Of a DNA stretch of 64,000 nt, positions 22,335 to 32,710 are shown in pieces. This DNA comes from Pinus tabuliformis. Lineage: Eukaryota; Streptophyta; Pinopsida; Pinales; Pinaceae. The notes under the pieces were generated by a model. That model was given only the letters and a program-made list of their open reading frames with translations. It was not told the DNA's origin and searched no databases. Location of the stretch: NCBI GenBank assembly GCA_031772625.1, contig CM062816.1:631935269-631999268 (forward strand). Reading direction: 5' to 3'. Each line of letters starts with the position of its first letter. Position 1 is the stretch's first letter. The translations under genes and the position numbers were made by a program.

Positions 22335-22735
22335 CAAGAAATGTCATTGGGAAGGATCGGAAGACAATGGAGAGAATGGATTGGATAGGATTCATTTTCT
22401 ATTGGAGATCATTTATGCACTCGAGCCATCTAATTTTGAAATGTTTCTAGTAGGGATTCCTATGGTTTTTAATGTTGTAATTCTTTCACCTCATTGACCA
22501 TTATTTTGTGCAAGAAAAAATATTAGGAATGCCACATAAGACATCGATGGACAGGTAAATCAATTTATAAATGCAATGTCAATTCCAAGATATCGTCTTT
22601 GTATTGTTTGATTTTATTTTGAACATTTATTTTTATTTTGTTTTGTCTTTTAACTATGAAATTGAAAATACTAGGTATCATGTCCATTTAAACAACAACC
22701 AAAGCTTCAAGATGAAATTAGTATTACACAATATT
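22335..22735 (+). repeat. Dispersed repeat A, copy 2
   Basis: This is the partner of 5935-6340. Its frame is open at 22312-22497 (LEIIYALEPSNFEMFL, then GIPMVFNVVILSPH) and is followed by the shared AT-rich tail. Repeat B copy 1 lies only about 180 bp downstream, so A and B may be parts of one larger element. Confidence 0.6.
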
Positions 22736-22918
22736 GATTGAAATCCTTTTAGTTGTTTTTGTTAAAATATTTCATGACTATTACAAAGTTTACTTTCATG
22801 TTATTATTTAAGCACATGTTGTTTATATACTTGACAAAGTTCATGGATTAGAGAATGAAATTTTATTGCGAATATAATGACAAGGATTAGACATCACATC
22901 TCATATTATTTTGTTTCA

Positions 22919-24541
22919 CAAGTTATCTACAACTTGATATTTTTAGCATGTAACTTAGTTGAGATGATTGTACCTTAAGATTTCCTTGAAGGTTGAATAC
23001 TAAGTTACTAAGGTGTTATTTCCTTTCGTGGTGTTTTATTTTTTTTGTTTATATAGGTCATCTGGCCACCTAATAGCCACTATCACCCAACTCAAGAAAA
23101 CTTGTTTGAATTTCTCACTTTTATGGCGAAAAATAGCTTTGACATTGCTGATGTTAGCATTTATGTTGCATAAATATTTTATAGTCTACTTTAGTTTATA
23201 TTCTAGTGTTCATCATCTTTCATGTATTACACAAAAACAACTCAGAACTGAATATTGATGGTACTAATCCAAGAATTGATGAAAGAGGAGAACAATATAT
23301 ATAACATTGGAGCGAAAAAAGTGAAAAGATGGAGAGAGAACAAAACTCATCTAGTGTTACCCTTAGAGCCAATATGTATCGTACATAAGACACACACATA
23401 GAGAATGATGGTCAAGTCTTTCGAGTTGTTGAAATCACATGCAATTCCTTGGTAGCACAATGATAATGCTTTGAAGTGATGAAACAAAATTTCATGTGTA
23501 AATTGTAGTCCAACCAATATTAAATTGGAAACTGATATTGTAATATTTTACATTTTATATAATATAGTTTATGTGGTTGAAATTATTTATAGTTGTACTT
23601 TATATAGATTAGTATTGTAATTAACATATGTAATTTTGCATTTTTAAATTAGATTAACATGCACATTGTATGACACTTTATTTAATTTAGTCACAAAATC
23701 ATACTAATTAATTTATGTTGATTAATAATAATCACAAAAAATTAATCTAAAGCTACTAAATTAGTAGTTTATATTGATTAATAATAAACACAAATAAAAT
23801 TAATATACAACTAAATTAGTTTTTTATAATGAGTATTAATCAAACTAAATGAAATAAATATTATCTACTAAATTATTTGGTTATATAATGAATATGAAAC
23901 TACCAAGGAAAGATAAATGACTATTGCAAATGATAAATTTGTGATTACAAATGACGACTAAATGTTGCATATATATGACTATTAGTTGTTAATTTACAAT
24001 ATCTTATAACATGACCAAAATTTAGTCGTATTTCTTTTGTCATTAATTTGTTTCGAATGATGACCAAAGTTTTCATATATATGAGTATTAGTATCTAATT
24101 TATAGTATTTTATAACACGACCAAAATTTAGTCATATTTCTTTGGTCATCAATTGTTTTCAAATCTTGACTAAAATTTTCATATATATGACTATTAGTAG
24201 CTAATTTACAATATCTTATAACACGACCAACATTTTGGTCGTATTTATTCAGTTATTAATTGACTTACTCGGGTGAACATATAGTAGTAAATTTTGTTGT
24301 ATATTTGGTAATTAATTGTGGAAATTAAACACTAAATAAATAACTAAATTAATGCCTAAATATACCACTACACAATTTAATTGAGACAACCAATTAATCA
24401 ATAATCTAAAAATGACTAAAATTTGGTCATGTTGTAAGATATTGTAAATTAGCTACTACTAGCCATTCAATGAAAAATGGTCATTTTTATGAAAACTTTA
24501 GTCCTTTTTTTAGTAACTAATTAGTCATTTTGTACTAGTGA
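22919..24541 (-). mobile_element. Repeat B copy 1, CACTA-like terminal region
   Basis: The right end, read on the minus strand, begins CACTAGTACAAAATGACTAA, resembling the CACTA/EnSpm terminal motif. Next to it are subterminal repeats: units of about 115 bp with ctattag-agctaatttacaa, cttataacacgacca and tttggtc-ttaatt near 23970, 24090 and 24185. One inverted partial unit at 24410-24480 makes the end a potential hairpin. Further inside, an acag-like acceptor precedes a short frame GHLIATITQLKKTCLNF. The same layout recurs at 25565-26991. No transposase was recognised and the left terminus was not found, so this is a non-autonomous or degraded member. Confidence 0.6.
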
Positions 24542-25564
24542 GAAAACTCATTCTTCACATCTTTTCTGTTGGTTCCATGGGTGAAATGTATATTTTGTGT
24601 GAAGTGCTTATGGAGCCTTGACTCTTGCTACACGTAATTCTTATTGCCTATATTTTCTAGATAGGAAACTTGAAGAAGGGGTATGGCATCATCTTTCATT
24701 TGTTGTCTTTTCAATTCCTTTTAGGTTTGTTATGGTTTCCACCATTTCTAGTTCATTATACATTTTTAGTAATATTATGTCTAGTTTTTCTATAGTACTC
24801 ATAAAATCTTGCAAATCATATTTGTTATGGCACATGAAACATGCTCTTTAATATAATAATGCAAGAGTTGTTTTGTCAGGGCAGGAAATAAAAGGTTGCA
24901 TGGAAAAATTTCATGAAGAGTGATGGAATGACCACTTTTAATGGAAACATGTTTCCGAGATAATAGAAAATCACTTTATGTGCTTCTAAAATGAAAGAAG
25001 AAAAATATATATTAAGACTAGTTAGTTGATCGTAAGAAAGTATTAATTCCTACAATGTGTAGCAAATATGGATGAGAATTATGATCCAAAGGTATTGGGG
25101 TTTTCTTTGTTTTTGAAATTTAAATTTTCATGATGTCAATGAATATAAAATAAGATAATAAACTTGATACATTTGGTGAGATACATTGAAAGGGGGTTGT
25201 AACTGACATAGTTTTAGAAAAAAATTCCAAAATACCATTTGTTTGGCATATGTGACATTTTTGGTGGGTATGTGGAGATAGCATGTGAAAAATATTATAT
25301 GGAGTAAATCTAGTTAAGGATGGAATTATTTATATTATTGCCGCTCATGAAGGATAGGAAGGGACAAGATGCAACCAATCAATCATCACATTAGTAGGAC
25401 GGTTACTTACTCTCGACCCTAAGGATCATGGCATATTGGGAATTGTTACCCTCCCATATATATGGGTAACCATAGGAGAATTTTTTTATTCCATGATACA
25501 ATTTTCGAGTGAGTTGGGATATATTATATATTGTATGTTGTCATTTTCTTTCCATTTATTTTGC
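24542..25564. other. Spacer between the two copies of repeat B
   Basis: AT-rich sequence. A plus frame at 24618-24851 is hydrophobic and Ser-rich with no known motif. Nothing else is supported. Confidence 0.35.
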
Positions 25565-26991
25565 ACAAGTTATCTACAACTGGATATTTTTAGCATGCAA
25601 CTTAGCTAGGATGATTGTGCTTAAGCTTTTCTTGATGGTTGAATACTAAGTTCCAAAGGTGTTCTTTTCTATGGGGATGTTTTATTTTCATTAATTATAC
25701 AGGTCATTTGGCCATAGTGGCCACTATTGCCCAACTTAAAAAAACTTGTTCAAGTTTCTTGTTTTTTGGAGGAAAAATGGCATTGGCATTGCTAATTTCC
25801 AGGTATCATATAAATAATTTAGGTCTATTTTAGTTTATATTCAAGTTTTCATTGTCTTTCATGTCTTATTCTCTACATTATATCTTCTTTGACTTTCGAA
25901 AGAGGAACTTGTTGTTGTTTGTAAGAAGCAGGAATTGAAGAAAGAGGGTAGCAATAACATTGGAGTGACAAATGCAGAAAGAGAGAGAGAGAATAGAACT
26001 AGTCTAATGATCCCCTTAAAGCCAATACCCCACAAGAGACACAATAGAGACTCATGGTCAATTATTTAGAGTTGGTGAATTGACCTGAAATGCCACGTGA
26101 ACACAATGATAATGTTTTGAAGTGATGAAACAACATTTTTATGTGTAAATTGTAGTACAACCAATATTAAGTTGGAAAATCATGATGTAAACTTCAAATT
26201 TAATATAATATAATTTGTGGTTGAAATTATTTATAGTGGTATTTGATATTATTTAGCATTACAATTAACATATGCAACTTCATGTTTTCATATTAGATGA
26301 GCATGCAAATTGTATGACATGTTTTAAATTTAGTCGCAAAATATTACTAATTAGTTTATGTTGATTGATAATGAACACATAAAATCAATCTAAAGTTACT
26401 AAATTCGTAGCTTAGATTGATTAATAGTGAACACAAACAAAATTAATATTGGACTAAATTGGTTGTTTATAATGATTATTAATGAATGTAAATGAAATTA
26501 ATATAAACTACTAAATAAGTCATTTATAACGAATATGAAACTACCAAAAAAAGATAAATGACTATGTCAATGATAAATGTGTGATCATAAATAATGACTA
26601 CATTTTACATATATACGACTATTAGTAGCTAATTTGCGTTATCTTATAATACAACAAAAATTTAGTTGTATTTATTTGGTAGTTAATTGGTTTCAAAGGA
26701 TAAATAAAATTTTCATATATATGAATAATAGTAGATAATTTATAGTATCTTATAATGCGACCAACATGTTGGTTAAATTTATTTTAAATTAATGACCAGA
26801 TTTTTGACTAAATATATTACTAGATGATAAAATTGAGACAACCAATTAATGAGTAAGATAAGTACAACTAAAAGTTGGTCGTGTTATAAGATATTCTAAA
26901 TTGGCCATTATTGGTCATTGACTGAAAAATCATCATTTAAATGTAAATGTTAGTTGGCTTTTTAGTAACTAATTAGCAATTTTATACTAGT
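25565..26991 (-). mobile_element. Repeat B copy 2, CACTA-like terminal region
   Basis: Colinear with 22919-24541: it opens with cacaagttatctacaact, has the short frame GHLAIVATIAQLKKTCSSF after a similar acceptor, then the same subterminal repeat family (ctattagtagctaattt, cttataat-c-acaaaa). On the minus strand the end reads CACTAGTATAAAATTGCTAA. Its outer end at about 26991 directly abuts Penelope-like coding sequence, so it may have inserted into that element. No transposase was found. Confidence 0.6.
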
Positions 26992-27034
26992 GTAAAAGCA
27001 ACAAAAGGGCTGAAAATAAAGAAAGAACCTAGAG

Positions 27035-27347
27035 ATTAAACTTCCAATATGCATCTCCCATTCATCCAAGGGACAATGGATATGATTGTTCAGATCCTAA
27101 ATAATCAAAAGGTTCCTTCAATCTTTGGGGCTGTGAAAACCATTTGAATCTCAATTAGATCTCTTAAGGACCCTATATACCCTAAAGATATGAAATTTTT
27201 CTATGTCATCCCATGTTCCCATGGGACTTCCTACATTGGAGAAACTTTCTAGTCAATAAAACATAGGATTCACGAGTATGTAGCTGACATCAAGCATGGA
27301 ATGACTCGCTCCTCCGCATTGGAAAAACATGCCAAGGACACAAAACA

Positions 27348-27416
<69 letters not shown>

Positions 27417-27540
27417 GCCCAATTCATCGCTTATATTGATCATTTCCATCACTAGAAATTGAGGGAGGCTATTAAGATTGAAAGAAAATAAAATACTCTT
27501 AATAGAGATGATGTTTGGATAATTAATTATTGTTGGATCA
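27035..27540 (+). pseudogene. Penelope-like element, GIY-YIG endonuclease remnant
   Basis: Penelope-like retroelements encode a reverse transcriptase followed, in many lineages, by a GIY-YIG endonuclease. One plus frame reads LPFIQGTMDMIVQILNN, VPSIFGAVKTI, IRSLKDPIYPKDMKFFYVIP, then CSHGTSYIGET, SIKHRIHEYVADIKHG, SALEKHAKDTKHH. After a (TA)n tract come NAQFIAYIDHF, LREAIKIERK and NTLNRDDVWIINY. The linker, the Y-V/YIGET core, the HR-HE helix, the EHA-DT-H motif and the EAI-IE...LNRDD tail fit this domain. Stops follow VKTI (TGA) and ETF (TAG), with further stops after the TA tract. The reverse-transcriptase part is absent; the CACTA-like repeat lies exactly where it should be. Confidence 0.8.
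27351..27412. repeat. (TA)n microsatellite inside the Penelope-like remnant
   Basis: About 31 uninterrupted TA units. The tract sits between the KDTKHH and NAQFIAYIDHF parts of the endonuclease domain, so it expanded within former coding sequence. Confidence 0.97.
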
Positions 27541-27859
27541 CTACCCTTTATTCTTAGTTTTATTTATCTCTCTATTTATTGTAAGATCATATTTATGTTT
27601 TATTTTAATTTAATTTAATTTAAGTATGCATTAAGATTTTTCTTTATTCTTAATTTATAATTTCGTTTATTAAATTAATTTTTATTTCCCTATATATTAT
27701 ACCTTTTAATATTTCTTTTATTTGATTCTCCATATTATTCTTTAGTTCTTATTATTCTATAGTTTTATATTACGAGACATTAGTTTACTTATATATATTT
27801 AATTAATATTAGGTTTGACTATTATAGGATTTTAATTATTTATTTATCTAGATATTGTT

Positions 27860-27903
<44 letters not shown>

Positions 27904-29035
27904 GAATCATTATGGAACAATTTTCTATTCTTATCTACAATATTTATTTTCATGATGGGATCACCCTTTTCATGTTAGTCTTAATAATCAATCATGCTAG
28001 GTGGTTTGAAACGCATGGGCTCAACAGTTTCAATGTGATTTTCACCGGAAGACGTTATTGAATAAAATAAACTCTAGATATTCCACGCATTGAGAGGGAC
28101 CAAATATCTTGAGATACAGATCTACCAGCCTCATAGACCCAGAGTTGGGATTTCTAGTATATGTAAAAACTAATATATCTACATTTCCCTATAAGAAAAA
28201 GTTAAAATATGTAAATATTTATGGAAATTCATAAAATTTTAGTTTGATAAATATCTATGTATTAATTGAGTAAAATAACTTTGAGAAAGTTAATTAAAAA
28301 GTAGAGAAAATAGGGTTTAGAAAATAGAGAAAATAAAATTATAATTTTTTCCACCTATTCTTTTTTTTTAAATGATTTAAATTAATGGAAATTTTAGTGT
28401 ACAATATTTTCATGTGGGTTAATATTTTATACTCTCTCTATTTTCTAAAAATAATTCACCTTTACTTTAAAAATCACCTAAACTTTTTAGAGTATATAAA
28501 ATTATTATAAGCTTGAAGGTTTTATAATTTTATGTTATGGATGGGTAAGATTCACCAAGATTTCCAAACTTTATATTAAATTTGAATCCTTAAAACTTTC
28601 CATGACCTAAAAAGAAATAGACAATAAACATATTAATCTTGACCTTTTTCTAGAATTTGAAAACACAATTCCTCAAAAAGCCAAATTTTTACATTAACTA
28701 AAATGTATTTTTTAAGCTAATTTTTATTGTGTTCAATAAAACAAAAGATATTACATTGTTAATCCTATCACTATCATCATGATTTTACGACACAAAATCT
28801 CAACCTCCCTAACGAGAAACCAAGTTTTAACCATATGTTAACAAGATAACAAGTCCAAAACCTAATACTAACATCATTTGCAACTTCCCTAAAAATTCGA
28901 TAGAAACATCAAGCCATGACAGATCAATGAAGCACATCAAACATCACCACAATTGAATAACATGAATTCAAGATAAGGAAGGGTAGTGAGTACTATAACC
29001 TATGCTCCCACTTCTCTATACCTATACCCCACTAG
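27541..29035. other. AT-rich DNA with a (TA)n tract
   Basis: No gene was recognised. A TA microsatellite occupies about 27863-27901. The start of this stretch may be the 3' tail of the Penelope-like remnant. Confidence 0.45.
27863..27901. repeat. (TA)n microsatellite
   Basis: About 19 TA units without interruption. Confidence 0.97.
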
Positions 29036-29224
29036 CCATAATTAACATGTATTTTTTTTTTTTGTAAGCTTTGTAGGACTACATCTTAATCATGCCCAAT
29101 TGTTCAACTCTATCCACGGGATAGCACAAGATTTGAACCCAAGGCTTCCAATTCGGTGAAACTTCATTTCCATGATCATTACTAAATCAACTACCCCAAA
29201 CAAACCATAATTAACATGTATTTT
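29036..29224 (-). mobile_element. SINE-like insertion with 20-bp target duplication
   Basis: The 20-mer ccataattaacatgtatttt occurs at 29036-29055 and exactly again at 29205-29224. Between them is a body of about 149 bp that, read on the minus strand, begins tttggggtagttgatttagt (A-box-like), then has gggttcaaatct (B-box-like) about 60 bases later, and ends in an A-run (a T-run at 29052-29063 on the plus strand). A tRNA-like promoter, a poly-A tail and a long target duplication are the standard hallmarks of a SINE moved by LINE machinery. SINEs code for nothing; no LINE partner is visible here. Confidence 0.8.
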
Positions 29225-31744
29225 AGAATATATAATAAATTCAATATTTTTGAAAACTCTTAGAAACATCTCTATAACTTTAAAAATAAATTAATTTTAT
29301 TACTATTTCCTAAATTTAATACTTCAAAAATTTTAAATTAAATTCAGGGTGAAAAATATTCAAAAATATACCCATCATGATAGTATATAAAAAAAAAAAC
29401 AAATAACAAAATGACAAAATATTTAAATCACGGCATTAAACCTCTCCTTTTTAAAATCCCTTTCTACTAGTTTTATCCATACATATTTATTTGTTTGAAT
29501 ATTAGTATCAACACAAGAAGAACTTTAATAGAACTAAATATTTATGAAAGTTCAATATAAATATTGATAATAAATATTTACAATTTACCTATATTATTGT
29601 TATTATTAATATTTATCATCAATAAAAATTTAATATTAAATATATTTAAAACATTTTAATAGGAATTTAGAAAAGTCTAGTATATATATTTAAAACATTT
29701 TAATAAGAATTTAGAAAAGTCTTTAGGTGATAGTTATTGTGTTATATGTTTTACAAGGTTTTTCGACATACTCGTTGGCCTAATTCACATATAATATGGT
29801 AGTGATTTGGTAGAATTAAAAGTTTGAGTTGTCAAATATCCACAATGTCCCATGTTCTTTTTGGAGTTTCTAATTCATATTTGTAATCTAAAAACCATTT
29901 TAAACAACAAATATTAAGATTTGATCTAATAAAAAAATTTCCATATTTAGATCTAAAACTCCAAAACATATAATATAATAATAATTGTCATCTCTAAAAC
30001 CAAGGGTGTAGCTCTAGTGTCAAGCTAACATTGAACATTAAGAATTTAACCCTCCACTCTCCACCGCGGAACTAAAAACAGTTCTCCAAATCTTCTTAAT
30101 TGTCTATAAAAACCTTTCAAGAGAATATAACACTAAACATTAACATTGAGACCTCAACATTCCAAATCGGTACTTAAAATACACTTCCTCAAAACCAAAA
30201 ATTGGTTTCAAAACCAAATATTGGTTACCATACTTTAAGAGAATAATAAGTTCAAAACTTTAATGATAACATCATTTCCAACATCACTAAAGAATCTATA
30301 GAAACATCAAACCATAATAAATTAAATATATTCGAAAACACTTACAAACTTAATCATAACTTCAAAGTTAAATTAATGCTATTATTATTTAATCAACTTT
30401 AATATTTTAATAAGTTTTAATTAAACTCATTCATATTTATTTATTTGAATGTGAATATCAATTGATTAACCCGTGAAAGAAGGATTTAATGTAGCAAAAC
30501 TTTTAGGAAGGTTTAATATAAATATTAATAACTATTTATAATTAATTATAAATATTGTTATTATTATTTATAATTAATAATATGAATAATGTTAACAAAA
30601 GCAGGTTTACATCATGGTTTACCTATTAATTTTTTGAAAGGTTTTATGCCATATATTGCAATCTAGATTGCCCAAAATATGGTATGGGTTTGTTCGAATA
30701 AAATGTTTGAGATGAGAACACTAAAAAATTCAAGTGCCCCAAGTTTTTTAGGGTTTTTAATTCATATATGTAGCCAAAACCCATTTTTAATTACAAAGTT
30801 TAAGAGTTGGCTAAGTTTTTCTTCATATTTTCATAAAAAACTCAAAAACATATAATAGTTAAACAACCACCCCTAACCTCAATAATTCAGCTTTCAAGTC
30901 AAACTTTAACATTGAGACCTTAACCTTCCACATTCATACTTAAAATCCTCATCGTCCAATCCCTCAAAACCAGGCATTCTTGACCATATGTTAAGAGAAC
31001 AGTAGATAGTGTATAGAAACATCAAACTATGACACATCAACAAAACACATCAAACACGACCCCCATCCATAAAAATATAGTCTTGGTAGTTCCCTCTAGG
31101 CTCTAGGATCCCTTCATGCCATGAAGCTAATTATTAATCTTCTACAGTTTTACACCTACTCAAGCCCAAGTAGCGTCTAGCTAATTTGGGGTACAAGTCT
31201 AGTCTTTATCTCCTACATATACCTTGGTTTTCCAATTTGGATTTCCTTCATCTCACACAATATTCATTATAAAACATATTTCAGTCATGAAAATTATCTT
31301 CGTGTTATTTTTGGTACTCAGATCAACCAGCAAGGGTCATCTCGTCTTTGCATAATGGAGGGTTTTCATTTTTCTATTATGGTCCTTTCTTGGATCATAA
31401 TTGATTCTAAATTATACCTTGGAGTTAGGACTCTAACCTCTCATATGGTAGCTCTTCTCATATTTCAAAAGATGAGTAAAAAAAAATTTCATTAATACAA
31501 TAAATATTTACGACCTCGTAAAATATTCACTTTTTAGTTTTTAGCTTTTCAACAACATTTCAACTTATAAAATCACAAAAGTGATTTGTATAGTTGATTT
31601 CACTAGGCATACTAAAATGTAAAGAGGGGAAGAATTGTGTAAAATATAGGGGATAAGAGAGAAAGAGGAATGGAGTGCGAAAATATAGGCTAAAGAAGAG
31701 GTAAAAGGATAAGAAATGACGGGAGGTCCAAAGGATAATAGTAG
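29225..31744. other. Very AT-rich DNA without genes
   Basis: No family motif was recognised on either strand. Loosely repeated phrases such as cctcaaaaccaa, aacatcaaaccatgac and aatattaataa-tatttataatt recur around 28860-28930, 30180-30330 and 30900-31080, suggesting a highly decayed repeated element. Confidence 0.4.
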
Positions 31745-31749
31745 AGATT

Positions 31750-32697
31750 TGTCACATACCTCCTTCACACATTACTACAAACCACATACTATGTTCCTTC
31801 ACTAAATTTAACTTTGATTAAATTTAGATTCATTAGTTATCCCAATGCATCTGTATATAATCATCACATAAATAAAGCTAACACAAACAATTCTACCCTT
31901 GCATAGTGGTCATATGTAGACTACTTAATATTAATATGTCCCATATAGCTCCATGACCGAGTATTAGTAATTACCTATTATGCACCAATCACTAAATATA
32001 CACTTGAATAAAAATTTTACTCAATAGTGGTCATATACATTAGTATTTAGTCATCCTCATCAGTAAAGATAACACATACAATTATACACATATTCTCAGA
32101 AATTCAACAACATAAAAAGTAAGTTGTAACCATATTGTACATCTCATGCAAGTGATTCATACAAGAGCAATTGGAATAATGTCACTTGGAGAATTGAGCA
32201 CCCCCACCCAACCTAAAGCCAACTTCCTCTAGTCCACCCCCGAGACAAAAGTTTGTTACATGGATCAATTGCCTCTTGTTGATCTCTTTAATGCGTATTT
32301 AGTACCCTCTTCCATGATATGGTTTCCATTAATGACATCCTGCTTTTATGGATATTTTTTATCCATTTCCGTGGCCTTTTCTTAGAAAGTCTCACCTTTA
32401 TGTCCCACGAGGATTTTCCATAGAAATGTTTTCCTTTCCCTCTCGCAAGGATTTTTTTTTCCAATCCATTAACCTTATCTAGAATTGGACCTAGAAGTCT
32501 TATCATGAAAAAATTATCGCTTCCCATTCACTAATGGGATTTAGAAAGAATCTCATTTCTTGGTGTCTCATTTTTCCAAGTGATTAAATTATTTTATTTA
32601 TTTAATAATAAAGTATTTTATTTCCTTGTTACACATGACAAATAGATTTGATAATATTATGTTAGCTGAGTTTTACATAAAATGGAGGGGTGCTACA
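31750..32697 (-). repeat. 3' LTR of the outer element
   Basis: On the plus strand it starts tgtcacatacctcc and ends ggggtgctaca, about 948 bp. It is colinear with 51759-52743 with many substitutions; shared blocks include caaaccacatactatgttcc, tgcatctgtatataatcatc and ttggtgtctcatttttccaa. The AT-poor block around 32270-32520 is also kept in both copies. Confidence 0.8.
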
Positions 32698-32699
32698 TA

Positions 32700-32710
32700 C
32701 TTCCCCCGTT
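32700..32710 (-). other. Polypurine tract of the outer element
   Basis: The minus strand reads aacgggggaag just before the LTR start tgtagcacccctcc, separated by ta. This is the normal position of the plus-strand primer next to a 3' LTR. Confidence 0.6.

Noticed and set aside
27270-27452. Minus-strand frame across the TA tract
   Set aside because: It is antisense to the Penelope-like endonuclease frame on the plus strand and mostly TA repeat.
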